Shown: positions 44,906 to 56,338 of the stretch, piece by piece | Position numbering within the stretch: position 1 is the first letter of the stretch | How the letters are laid out: each line of letters starts with the position of its first letter | NCBI GenBank assembly: GCA_040437565.1 | Contig: JBDOQK010000002.1 | Location: forward strand, 310,001 to 374,000 | DNA: 64,000 nucleotides | Direction of reading: 5' to 3' | Source of the DNA: Albugo candida | Lineage: Eukaryota; Oomycota; Peronosporomycetes; Albuginales | Translations under genes and position numbers: made by a program | Notes under the pieces: generated by a model | Databases searched by the model: none | Told to the model about the DNA's origin: nothing | What the model saw: only the letters and a program-made list of their open reading frames with translations

Positions 44906-46642
44906 ATGGTCGAGCTGACGCTTACTTGTCTTCTTATTGGTGATGGAGGGGTCGTTGGGATTGAAATTGACGAGCATAAGCTTGTGGCAATTTTGAAGAA
45001 TGAAATCGCGAGAAATATACAGAATAGTATCACATGTGATGCGAAAGACTTGAAGCTTTACTTAGCCAAGGTGAATGGTAACTGGCTGAGAGAAGCTGAG
45101 CAAATTGCAAGGCATCTGAAAAAAGGGGGGCGCTCGCAAGAAATCGATGCTCTCCTCTCTGAAGATAATGAAATGTTGAGTTCATATCAATTGAGGGACA
45201 GCGCGTACGGCTTCCCATTGAGTGATATGGAAAAGAGAAGCGGAGATATCCATGTTCTGGTACAACTTCCACTAAGAACTTCGAAGCGACGCAAGGAAGT
45301 TCATGACGTCACGGGTGCATACGTGCAGCAATTGATCAAAGACGTCGACGTCCTAGCCCTTGATACGATTTCGAAATTGACCGCCTTCCTATCATCCTCT
45401 TTACCAGTAAAATATCCGACATCTATTATGGGTTTGGTTACGGCATATCCAGATGTGTTTGAATTTTCTGAAGACCGCTCTATTGCGCTCAGTTTTTTTC
45501 CACATATCTTTTTCAAACAGTATAATTTCTCGGACACAGAGAACTCTAACATCAGCATTTGGGACAGTGTTTTTCGCGAACCAATTGAGCAGCTCGCAGC
45601 TTGTTCACGAGTCGACCTAAAGTTTGGTAGAAATCAGGTGGATCAGTCGGCAACTTCAAAAAAGAAGAAACCTGATTTTTTGGTTTGGTTAAGCAATGCT
45701 CTGGTTTTTAAAGGGGAAGAAAAAGCTTCATCTTCGGATTTCAATATAGCTGAAAGAGAGCTCATCAAAAAAATGAAATTGATGCCATTGTTATTGTTCG
45801 GAAATATGCCATATCTTTTCGCTTACGGCGCAGCCAAGTATTATGTCCGCTTCTCTGCGATCGATCGCTCCTTGAATATTAGCCCGATATCCCTCAAATT
45901 TGACTTAAGGAACCATCAGGATCGGATGGCATGTACCGTGATCTCAATCAACATATTTCGTCTTCTGTACCATTACACGAAGCTAATACCTGAAGGTGTT
46001 CTGCCTCTTTATCAACCAAGGCTAAGGCACAATGGCACTGTCACACTCTACGAAGACCATCTGTTCAAAGAACTCTATCGTGAACCTTACAATCTTGACG
46101 CATTGATTGGTATATATGATGCAATTCGGCAGAACAAGATACAGTGTACAATCCGTCTCGTAATGAGAAAAGGGTTAAAATTCAAGCTTGAGCCAGTCGG
46201 ATTTACAAAATTGCCAGCAAGCGACCTGGAGCTAATAGCTGCTTTGGTATGTGTCGCGCGTGCCCTTGTTGGTTTACACAAGTTAGGATATGTGCATAGG
46301 GATGTCCGATGGCCGAACATTCTGTGCCTGGGAATTGATGTGTTTATTTTGATAGACTTTGAGAGCGCTGGATATGACGGCGGCTCAGTTCCTGAAACAT
46401 TTTTGGAAGCAAAAGCTCTCGATCCCCTTATACGTCAAGATCCACAGCGTGTATATCGATCATGTCATGATATGTATCAGTTCGGTAAATTGATTGAAGA
46501 CACTAAAAGTGAGTCACTTATCAGATTGAGGATGAATTTGACAAATCGGAATGCTGGAGAAAGATATACTGCAGAGGAAGTATTAAAGATTCTTATAGAC
46601 TTGCAGTCAAGCGTCTCTCAGCCATTGGCCAAGACGTACTAG
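44906..46642 (+). CDS. Crinkler (CRN) effector with kinase-like C-terminal domain
   Basis: This is a host-translocated effector of the CRN family, whose C-termini act in the plant nucleus or cytoplasm. A single exon encodes 578 aa from ATG 44906; the frame is open 14 codons further upstream but CRN proteins begin at the MVELTLTC-type start. The N-terminal ubiquitin-like translocation domain carries LYLAK at residues 51-55 (LFLAK in Phytophthora), and the junction motif HVLVQLP is at 116-122. No classical signal peptide is evident, which is common for CRNs. The C-terminus is a protein-kinase fold of the D2/CRN8 type, with HRD at 464-466 (VHRDVRWPNIL) and DFE at 484-486 in place of DFG. It is uninterrupted and appears intact. 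It sits alone between a MULE remnant and a duplicated block. Confidence 0.92.
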   Translation: MVELTLTCLLIGDGGVVGIEIDEHKLVAILKNEIARNIQNSITCDAKDLKLYLAKVNGNWLREAEQIARHLKKGGRSQEIDALLSEDNEMLSSYQLRDSAYGFPLSDMEKRSGDIHVLVQLPLRTSKRRKEVHDVTGAYVQQLIKDVDVLALDTISKLTAFLSSSLPVKYPTSIMGLVTAYPDVFEFSEDRSIALSFFPHIFFKQYNFSDTENSNISIWDSVFREPIEQLAACSRVDLKFGRNQVDQSATSKKKKPDFLVWLSNALVFKGEEKASSSDFNIAERELIKKMKLMPLLLFGNMPYLFAYGAAKYYVRFSAIDRSLNISPISLKFDLRNHQDRMACTVISINIFRLLYHYTKLIPEGVLPLYQPRLRHNGTVTLYEDHLFKELYREPYNLDALIGIYDAIRQNKIQCTIRLVMRKGLKFKLEPVGFTKLPASDLELIAALVCVARALVGLHKLGYVHRDVRWPNILCLGIDVFILIDFESAGYDGGSVPETFLEAKALDPLIRQDPQRVYRSCHDMYQFGKLIEDTKSESLIRLRMNLTNRNAGERYTAEEVLKILIDLQSSVSQPLAKTY

Positions 46643-47927
46643 AAACGTGGCCGTGTGCCTACAAATGCAAAATCGCATTCAAAAGTTGAATAATCTCAAA
46701 AGTTGATGCATATTGCACTCTTGTTTTTCTCTCCAAGTCGCTAGGACTCAAACCTAACAATATAATAATGTTTGCTATATAATCACAAGGTGCATCGGTT
46801 GCACAAGTAACAAAAGGGAACAGGTTATTGGTCTCAGCAACCCAATCAGATTCGGATACTACCCTACCACACCTTTTAATTGGCTAATCTCCTGTTTATA
46901 CTTGGGAATGCGCAAAATATATTTCGACTCCCTACCAAGTTTTCCTCGTTCACACCTTACATCGCCCTTTCCAAGGAAATCAGTCTCTGGTCCCCCGTTG
47001 ATGAGGCAACGTAGAATTTCTTGAACAATATGCATGTTGGAATCACGTATTGAGTCAATTTGTAACGCTGATGCAGCGGTTATCCTTCAGATCATCCTAA
47101 ACGTTATTTGAACCCTCCAGTGGTGGAGGCTTGCATATCTGGATGTTGCAATCAGTCAAGTAAAGGAAATTGCCAGGGTAAAATTGTCCTTCTGGTTGCG
47201 ATTGAAGCTTCAAACACTAGTTTTAGAGGGCTCACCACTTAAGGTCGACGTATTCGTAGCGGCTTGGGATTATCAACTTTTTCTGTTCCTGAATTAGTTT
47301 GAAGATCGACGCTGCTATTCTTATCAAGTTTTGAAATCAGCGATATCAGCTGAAATAATCTAGTTTTCACGAGCTAAATCCAAGCACAACATTTTGATTC
47401 CGTTCTTAGTAGATTAGACGTCGGCATAAAGTAGCGCCACGGAAACAATTGTAGTCATGAATCTTTGTCGCAATAAGCACTTAAGTTTTGGATATTTGTC
47501 AACGCACAATTGCACGAAGACTGGACTGTGATTTAGATCCGTCGCGCCTTATCTACATTGCTACAAGAGAGAAATGGCATCGTTTTCCTCTCGATCTAGT
47601 TTTCATGTTCTTGGCACGTTAGGAGAAAATTGCAAATATGGGGTCGTCGGTATCAACACTGCGCCATGAATTAGCACACTCCATTTGGATGAATGAATTT
47701 GTTGGTCTAGTGGTCCAGTTGATGGACGAATATTTTAATACTCACAGTTTTCTACATTTGATAAGCTCAAGTGCGGTCCACCTGTTCACCGATGAGCTTT
47801 TTCAATGTCAAAGAATGTTACACCCATACATTCTCCTGCATAACGTCTTTTATCGGTCCGTTCCGTGTGATTACAAGCTACAATATATCTTTACATTTCT
47901 TTTGGTTGTGGACGTAAATTGTAGAAA
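46643..47927. other. Gene-sparse region downstream of the Crinkler gene
   Basis: About 1.3 kb has no recognisable gene or RNA. Open frames here are short and unlike known families. Confidence 0.4.
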
Positions 47928-48297
47928 ATGGAAACCGAAAAACGAGGAGTTGAATCGTCAGATGATGAGTTGATAAAGCCCCAGGCAAAAAATGTTCAAA
48001 GACCGGAAATTGATAATGACGATGCACTTATCGGAAAAGAAGAGGTCGTAGATTTCCAGAACGAAGAAGAAGACGAGGAGGGGAGTGTGGAAGAGCAGAG
48101 GAGAACGATGAAACCATCGACGATGAAGAAGGCACAAATGAGGAAGAGGATGAAATAACGATGAAGAGGGGGTAAATGCTCTTATAGCTGGAGCCGGAGC
48201 CAAAGACGAAATGGTGAAGAGGGTGGTGACGGCGATGACGAAGAAGAAGATGGTAATGAAGATAATTGGGAGCAGAATATGTCTGATTCGATGTAAT
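47928..48297 (+). pseudogene. Acidic low-complexity ORF, probably broken
   Basis: The frame starting at 47928 (METEKRGVESSDDELIKP) runs into Glu/Asp-rich sequence and stops at 48158. The acidic character continues in other frames (EENDETIDDEEGTNEEEDE; then GGDGDDEEEDGNEDNWEQ ending near 48296). This suggests at least two frame changes in what was an acidic C-terminal tail, or an unrecognised intron. The protein family is not identifiable from an acidic tail; chromatin and nucleolar proteins often look like this. Confidence 0.35.
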
Positions 48298-51200
48298 CAG
48301 AGTTAGTTGTCTTCGGTGTTCAAAGCCGAAAATCACCGACATTCCTAGGGATTCCAGGTAACAGATTGAGCTTCTTTTTTTTGCTAGTTAAGCAAATGAT
48401 GCATCGACACTTTGCAAAGATTCTCTCGACAGATACTCAAACGATTCCGACATTCGTACTCCTCAATTTATCTCAAGAGAAATCCTGATTTATTGCTGCT
48501 GATACTCAAAGTCTAATCGAATCCACACTTTGTATTTTTATATTCGCGTGCTCGTGACATCTCCATTCATACCAACCGATTGACATGCAGAATAAGAGTA
48601 GCACCAACGGCTTCTTCTCCAACTAACACAACAATGCGTCCACCAAGTACTCTTCTGCTGCGTATTTGGCACTTCTAATTGCTAACCTAATACTTTTATG
48701 TTTTATTTCACCAAAACATTGGAACAAAACATTGTGGATCCGTCTGTCTGCGATCCTGTACAATATATGTATATGCCTCCTTCATGCTGCTACGCTCGCA
48801 AAGCTTGTTCTCGCGGTACTGTGCCGTCGACATTCTAAACCGTTTGAGCTGGAATTTATCGCAGGATCTTCATTGATCCCTGGATGATTTAGCATAAAGG
48901 TATCTCTTAGAAATCACGTGCAAAATGCCGATTAGAAGCCATGATGCTCAGACACACATGCGGGACTTTTGTATTAATATTCATGCAGCTGTATGGGAGG
49001 GAATCTCTTCGATTTAGTCCTTCACCACAATTGGAGATGATGTAATTGTAGTTCTTATCAAATTCGTTCAAAGTAATTTCGTCTCGTTTACAAAACGCTG
49101 ACGGCAGCATACAATCGCATACTTCAACTGTGATCCTTTGCCTTTTGAAAATAGTGCATGCTGCTGGCGAAAAGCCAAACAAAGTTAGTGCTTTATGGGT
49201 GGCGCTCTGTAAGACTTCATAGCGCGGTCATAGAAGCATGAATTCCTGGAAAGTATGTCAATCTCTTCCGGTGTCACTATCTCTCCACTGATGATGACTG
49301 CAGTGTGTAATCTGCACCAATCGGGTGCTTGGTCAAGTCGTTGAGCATGGGAATTTGTCGACCGTCACGGCGGGTCACGGATAAGGTATACTTTCGATAC
49401 CTTTAAGCCATTGCCTTATAAAGCTGTGATACCTCGAATCTGCCGAGCTTCGCAATAAATCCATGACTCATGACACTTTAATTGCTCGGGATCGAGTCGC
49501 GAGAGTGCAGACCACCTGGTTTACGACTTCGTGCGTTCAAACAGAAACTGATTGAATGCCACTTTGTAGTATGCGTCCAGCAAGCGATCAGCAACTTAAC
49601 CCATAATCTTGACGGAGGACGTAATAAACGCTGATCAGTAATGTGCTTTTATGGGTAGAAAGCAGTACCCTACCAAAAAGTATTTCGTTTTTGTTTATAA
49701 ACGCTTTGAAAGCATCACTATATCCAGACTCTATTAACGATCAAAAACACTTCAAAGCACTTCATGATGTATCTCGATAAAATTGCTTGTATAAATTCTA
49801 TACTGCAAATCAACTTGCAACAAAAGCCTTGGTTCGGCAAGAAGAGATCCGAATTAAAACGTGAGCGCACATTAAAAGCTCGTAGTTGGATTTCTGATTC
49901 GAGCGTCCGGTCCGCTTCTTTTAGGAGAAGATGAGCTTCAAATATGGTCATATCGTCAAACGACCTTACTCCTGGGTCGATACGAACTGATGACCACTTT
50001 TTGTGCATGTAAGTATTGTCGACGCTATGCTGACGGATCTATTGGGCGCTCAGGAAGACTAGATACGTATACCGTCGATTTCGATTCTATTAGGGATGAA
50101 TGATTGTGTACGAATATTAGGCACTATTATGTGTCAAGTGAACGATTGAATTGAAACGGATGGCGTCACTCTCCGACAACTAAGGGANNNNNNNNNNNNN
50201 NNNNNNNNNNNNNNNNNNNNNNNNNNNNNNNNNNNNNNNNNNNNNNNNNNNNNNNNNNNNNNNNNNNNNNNNNNNNNNNNNNNNNNNGTGGTGACGGCGA
50301 TGACGAAGAAGAAGATGGTAATGAAGATAATTGGGAGCAGAATATGTCTGATTAACATCGAATCAAAGTTAGTTGTCTTCGGTGTTCAAAGCCGAAAATC
50401 ACCGACATTCCTAGGGATTCCAGGTAACAGATTGAGCTTCTTTTTTTTGCTAGTTAAGCAAATGATGCATCGACACTTTGCAAAGATTCTCTCGACAGAT
50501 ACTCAAACGATTCCGACATTCGTACTCCTCAATTTATCTCAAGAGAAATCCTGATTTATTGCTGCTGATACTCAAAGTCTAATCGAATCCACACTTTGTA
50601 TTTTTATATTCGCGTGCTCGTGACATCTCCATTCATACCAACCGATTGACATGCAGAATAAGAGTAGCACCAACGGCTTCTTCTCCAACTAACACAACAA
50701 TGCGTCCACCAAGTACTCTTCTGCTGCGTATTTGGCACTTCTAATTGCTAACCTAATACTTTTATGTTTTATTTCACCAAAACATTGGAACAAAACATTG
50801 TGGATCCGTCTGTCTGCGATCCTGTACAATATATGTATATGCCTCCTTCATGCTGCTACGCTCGCAAAGCTTGTTCTCGCGGTACTGTGCCGTCGACATT
50901 CTAAACCGTTTGAGCTGGAATTTATCGCAGGATCTTCATTGATCCCTGGATGATTTAGCATAAAGGTATCTCTTAGAAATCACGTGCAAAATGCCGATTA
51001 GAAGCCATGATGCTCAGACACACATGCGGGACTTTTGTATTAATATTCATGCAGCTGTATGGGAGGGAATCTCTTCGATTTAGTCCTTCACCACAATTGG
51101 AGATGATGTAATTGTAGTTCTTATCAAATTCGTTCAAAGTAATTTCGTCTCGTTTACAAAACGCTGACGGCAGCATACAATCGCATACTTCAACTGTGAT

Positions 51201-52253
51201 CCTTTGCCTTTTGAAAATAGTGCATGCTGCTGGCGAAAAGCCAAACAAAGTTAGTGCTTTATGGGTGGCGCTCTGTAAGACTTCATAGCGCGGTCATAGA
51301 AGCATGAATTCCTGGAAAGTATGTCAATCTCTTCCGGTGTCACTATCTCTCCACTGATGATGACTGCAGTGTGTAATCTGCACCAATCGGGTGCTTGGTC
51401 AAGTCGTTGAGCATGGGAATTTGTCGACCGTCACGGCGGGTCACGGATAAGGTATACTTTCGATACCTTTAAGCCATTGCCTTATAAAGCTGTGATACCT
51501 CGAATCTGCCGAGCTTCGCAATAAATCCATGACTCATGACACTTTAATTGCTCGGGATCGAGTCGCGAGAGTGCAGACCACCTGGTTTACGACTTCGTGC
51601 GTTCAAACAGAAACTGATTGAATGCCACTTTGTAGTATGCGTCCAGCAAGCGATCAGCAACTTAACCCATAATCTTGACGGAGGACGTAATAAACGCTGA
51701 TCAGTAATGTGCTTTTATGGGTAGAAAGCAGTACCCTACCAAAAAGTATTTCGTTTTTGTTTATAAACGCTTTGAAAGCATCACTATATCCAGACTCTAT
51801 TAACGATCAAAAACACTTCAAAGCACTTCATGATGTATCTCGATAAAATTGCTTGTATAAATTCTATACTGCAAATCAACTTGCAACAAAAGCCTTGGTT
51901 CGGCAAGAAGAGATCCGAATTAAAACGTGAGCGCACATTAAAAGCTCGTAGTTGGATTTCTGATTCGAGCGTCCGGTCCGCTTCTTTTAGGAGAAGATGA
52001 GCTTCAAATATGGTCATATCGTCAAACGACCTTACTCCTGGGTCGATACGAACTGATGACCACTTTTTGTGCATGTAAGTATTGTCGACGCTATGCTGAC
52101 GGATCTATTGGGCGCTCAGGAAGACTAGATACGTATACCGTCGATTTCGATTCTATTAGGGATGAATGATTGTGTACGAATATTAGGCACTATTATGTGT
52201 CAAGTGAACGATTGAATTGAAACGGATGGCGTCACTCTCCGACAACTAAGGGA
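48223..52253 (+). repeat. ~2-kb duplicated non-coding block around a gap
   Basis: 48223-50187 and 50288-52253 are near-identical copies (about 1965 bp) on either side of a 100-N gap. The copies differ in a small cluster near 48289-48306 versus 50354-50372 and otherwise look identical where compared. The block contains three short open frames of 73, 91 and 96 codons in each copy, none recognised. It may be unmerged alleles or a recent tandem duplication; unlike the in-gene cases, nothing here proves which. Confidence 0.8.
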
Positions 52254-53515
52254 GGGGTTCCCTTACATCATCGCCCTTATTTTATAAATCGAATGGGACG
52301 CGCTCGAGTGACGATGGCGCGTTTGAAAGCTTATACTCAATTCGTTGCGCAAGACGTCGTCTTATGCCTAAATCTGGGCGTCACTCTACAGAGAATGACT
52401 TGTCTATGTCGAGTTTATATACTATGAAGGTGCGTTGACGATCGATTGTCTCTTGATATGTCTATGAAAGCTTTGTCAAGGGTGCATAAGTTTGGTATTG
52501 TGTCTTTGCTGTGTTTGGCCGCTATCTAGGTGCGTTCATTTGTGTAGCCCTTTACGTGATATTTTCCTTTTCACTGGTTTTTGAACATTCAAGTATGGAG
52601 CTCGAAAACGTGACAGACACTTCGAATCGGCTTTGATTCTGAGGTGGTAACATCATTGTGTGCGATGATTACTTATATACTGTATCTCACGCTACAGGAG
52701 TAGACGCTTCTTGGGCTCCACTTCTCAACATACCGCAGCCAAAGCGTTGCAAATTTCCCACACATTACTCGTCTCCTTCTGAGCCGAAGCTCGTGTGCGA
52801 CCTGACGACAAGTTGTGCTGGAAAAGCGGCCCCTCCAAGTCTCTGTTGTCGATTACGCGAATTTCTGCCATTCTTTAAAACCATTGACAAGTCGTAACCT
52901 CAAATCGGCAAAAATAGAAAATGATCGTGCGAACGCAGGATCGCATCGAAATCAAGTATAATACGGAGGGTAAACGCAAGCAAGGGAGAACATGACGAAA
53001 ACTTTTCAAAGGCAATTGTGCTTGGAAATTTAAGACGAAAACTTTTTTCAACAGGAAGAAGGAAATGCTCAACGTCACCATAGATAAGGGGGTCAATCTG
53101 CGATTTAGGCTGCCAATCGCTTCATTTGATGAAATGGTCATTTGGAAGCAGTGTTGCCATGACTTATTATCCAAGTATGGTTCTGATAACTAAGGGTTTT
53201 CGGAAATGTACAATGATTTACCATAGATCAAAGCACTGCCTCCTATATCAAGTTTTGTTCGTCAAAATCTCGTTTCTTGAAATATTTTACATATTATTAT
53301 TTGCAAAGTTAGAATATGATCACATTGCTAATAATCGTGATCGAGTGGTGAAGCGATACGCATCATCTATACCTTACAGCGAAATGGACATTGTATGGCA
53401 AATTGAGTAGATTACTGTGAGAGGCATATCGTTCTCAACTTCAAACATCATAAACGAATATTTATTCGTGCGGCAGACAGTATAGAAGACCGTCACCTTC
53501 CAATTATCGATCGAC
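52254..53515. other. Intergenic region without recognisable genes
   Basis: About 1.26 kb between the duplicated block and the GCN2 fragment. Short frames only; nothing recognisable. Confidence 0.4.
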
Positions 53516-54141
53516 AAGTTTATGTACCGTTGAGTACTGCTCTCAGCGTACTATCTATCTCATTGGAAGAATCCGAGCTGTCGGATGCATTGACGGATAT
53601 AGAGTCCTTCTCATGATCAGAATTCTCTTCACATTTCTCGTTGGTGTCAAGGTTCTTAGGCTTCTTCGCTTGTTTCAATTCGTTCCACTCACGCATCTGT
53701 TTTCTTCGTTCCATTTCAATTGTTTCGACCAGTCCTTCAAACTGTATCCGTTCTTGTTCCTCCTATCGATTTCGAGTATCCTCTTCTTCTTGTCGCATCT
53801 GTGCTTCAGATTGTTTCTTCCGAATCATCATTTCATCGTTTCGAACCCGGTAAGCCTCGGAGGATCTAGACCAAGATTTGAGGGATCCCCTGGACTGAAT
53901 AGACTTTACCCAAGTCAAAATCCAAAGTGATTTGTGTGCATGCGTTCCCACTCTCACTGAACGATTCCAAGGAAACAGAAAATATGTGAGTGTAGAGTGG
54001 TGTTGCAGATTTCAATATAAAGTCCGAGTCGAAAATTGCACGTAAAGCTTCGATTTCCTGTTCTATCAGCTCTGAAGCAAGTTGTATCGATTTATGATTG
54101 GGTGATGCTGAGGTGGCTTGCGTGTCTATCGGTGCGGTCAA
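53516..54141 (-). pseudogene. Truncated duplicate of the GCN2 5' end
   Basis: The minus strand repeats the GCN2 N-terminus: MTAPIDTQATSASPN, the RWD start EIEALRAIFDSDF, and the linker ERRKQMREWNELKQAKKPKN, with scattered substitutions relative to 40189-39430. About 140-150 bp is missing between the equivalents of RGLPDS and the DEMM(L/I)RKKQ segment, and the frame is broken there. Similarity stops inside the linker (near 39427 in GCN2), so kinase and HisRS-like regions are absent. The matching upstream sequence was copied too. It cannot make GCN2; a short RWD-only peptide of 91 aa is open from 54141 to 53866. Confidence 0.85.
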
Positions 54142-54687
54142 GAAGCCCAGCTTTCAAAGGGGTCGATCAATGAGAATCGTATATTGCTTACATTTCTTTT
54201 TACTTTTTTTCTTTCCCATAGTAAACGCACCCGAGAAAGATAAGGCAGTAGTGAAGCAATAATAAAGCGCTCGGTCAAGGGCGAGTGGCTGTATGACTCA
54301 TTAAAGTATCATGAATATAAGGCTGTGTACCGGTATTAATGATGAAGCTGGAAAAATCAGAAGATTGGCAAATTGTNNNNNNNNNNNNNNNNNNNNNNNN
54401 NNNNNNNNNNNNNNNNNNNNNNNNNNNNNNNNNNNNNNNNNNNNNNNNNNNNNNNNNNNNNNNNNNNNNNNNNNNNGGCAGTAGTGAAGCAATAATAAAG
54501 CGCTCGGTCAAGGGCGAGTGGCTGTATGACTCATTAAAGTATCATGAATATAAGGCTGTGTACCGGTATTAATGATGAAGCTGGAAAAATCAGAAGATTG
54601 GCAAATTGTATCGCTTCCAAATTTAGCTTTGTAGTATAAATAATCATTTTATAGTCTATCTCGACCATATAAGGTACAAGCTCTGGC
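54142..54687. repeat. Duplicated GCN2 upstream sequence and contig overlap
   Basis: 54142-54180 and 54325-54376 match the region upstream of GCN2. In addition 54244-54376 is repeated at 54477-54609 around a 100-N gap, the same contig-end pattern seen elsewhere. No gene is seen between here and the CNNM stop at 54688. Confidence 0.75.
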
Positions 54688-56153
54688 TTAGAGTATTGTG
54701 TGAGATAAGAGCTGATTTGTTATGATGTCTAATGTCACAAATCCATGCAAATTGGCTTTCTGTACAGACTGCAAAGTAATTCAATTCGCATATTGAATCG
54801 CCTGTACGCGAGTGGTAATCGTACCTTATCTGCTTGCGACGCGTCGTGTATTAGCACAAGTTGAGTTTCTTGTTGGAATATCTTCATAACATCCTCTACC
54901 GGTGCGTCACTCATCACAAATCGAACAGGATGACCAAATGTTTTCATGAATTCAGACACCAAAATGTGTTCCTGGAGCCTGTCGTGAAAATGTGTACATA
55001 GAAAACAATCGAAACCACTTACGTTGGGATGGACGAGCGTCAAATCATTTAGGAAGAAGAATCCAATGACCTCATCAGGTTCATTGTGCCATACTGGAAT
55101 CCAGTCTTGGCCGTGCTGATGCAAATCACTCATCGTTTGGTAATCTAATCGTGCACAGGTGTTTGAAAGTAGAATGGTTAAGGAGCATTATGTGCACGTC
55201 AACGGAGGAATAATCAGAAATAATCGGAAAGAGGATATCGATATCATTGAAGTGTTCTCGAGTCGCACCATGACCTTGTTCACGGGGAGCTTCTTGTACC
55301 TGAGGGTCATTCTGACCAAATCAATTTCCTGGGGACTGAGAACGCTCTGATTTGCATGTATTTCCAGATACTTGGCAAGTTCTTTCTTGGAATAGATCCT
55401 TCCGGATTCCTCTCCAATGAAATGATCTAAAGCAGTTTGCGCTGACTTTGCCACTGGATGGAACAGCATAAGTAGTGCTTCCACTAATGGAACGAGCTTG
55501 GATCCAAGACTTATTGCATGTCGAGCACACACTGCTTGTGGTACGATTTCACCAAATAAAAGTATGACGCAGGTTGATATCAGAAACCCAATCAGTCCAT
55601 TTGTCATGTCAGCTATCAAAATTGACAGCAGCGAATTCGTCGAGATGTTGCCAAGCACCAAGGTGGTGAGTAAGCGATGCCCATTTTTACGAATAGATAA
55701 TATACGGCTCGCTGCAATTGCATTTTGTTGTTCCTTTATCGTTGCATTTGGCTGATTTCCTGCAGCAATCAAAACCTTCAATCCAACTTTATTGAGTGAT
55801 AAGAGCCCCAGTGTCAAACCCGAAAAAATAGCGGATACAAATATCAACGGTGGAATCGCAATATATCGTGAGACTTGGATCACAGCGGACAGATACGCTT
55901 CCCTGGAATTCCAATCCGCATCGGATAGGTTCTCTCCTGTTTGATTGTATTTACTTGCGATGAAAGGGTCATCTACCAGCGCGTGCACCTCCAGCATATA
56001 GTTATCGTCTGTCAGCTCGGGCTTTGCAGTCTGATTCGCTTTTGCTGAAGGAAGAACAAGTGCGTCAGAGATCTCTTCGAGCACAATCTCAGACGCGTTA
56101 ATGCATACATAAGCGAAAGCGATTACTACCACCCATTTGTACATCGCATGCAT
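54688..56153 (-). CDS. CNNM/ACDP-type metal transporter with a U12-type intron
   Basis: CNNM (ancient conserved domain) proteins handle Mg2+ or related divalent metals in plasma or vacuolar membranes. Four exons (56153-55239, 55160-55023, 54971-54825, 54768-54688) give 426 aa. The start MHAMYKWVVVIAFAYVCINA is a canonical signal peptide. The DUF21 membrane domain follows, with IPPLIFVSAIFSGLTLGLLSL, LVLGNISTNSLLSILIAD and FGEIVPQAVCARHA, then a CBS pair (VMVRLENTSMIS...TCARLDYQTM; HPVRFVMSDAPVEDVM; HGFVTLD). The first intron (55238-55161) has no usable GT-AG pair; an AT-AC pair with U12 consensus elements restores the CBS sequence exactly. The C-terminus is short for the family. A small further 3' exon is possible. 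Confidence 0.88.
55161..55238 (-). other. Putative U12-type AT-AC intron (78 bp)
   Basis: Read on the minus strand the intron begins ATATCCTCTTT (U12 donor consensus ATATCCTTT), contains GCTCCTTAACC (branch consensus TTCCTTRAC) and ends CAAAC about 17 nt later. Phase is 0 on both sides, and the four-exon total is divisible by three. The joined protein has the same spacing as family CBS domains (S-x3-LDY). Confidence 0.75.
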
Positions 56154-56338
56154 TACTGAACGCTTACTTATTAAGCAAAGGGATACGACCAAAAGACAGT
56201 TGAGCAAGTAGTGTTCGATTGACACATTGACTATGAGAGGGAAGGGGTACGATGAACGAGCGCTTTTACAGAGCAGACGATCAGAGGATTGTTGTATAGG
56301 CGGAACATTAAAAAGAAAGACAGAAATGCATTACAAGC

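Noticed and set aside
55140-55300. GT-AG intron from the gtgcga donor to the gattag acceptor in CNNM
   Set aside because: It breaks the reading frame and removes the conserved start of the CBS domain; the AT-AC pair keeps both.
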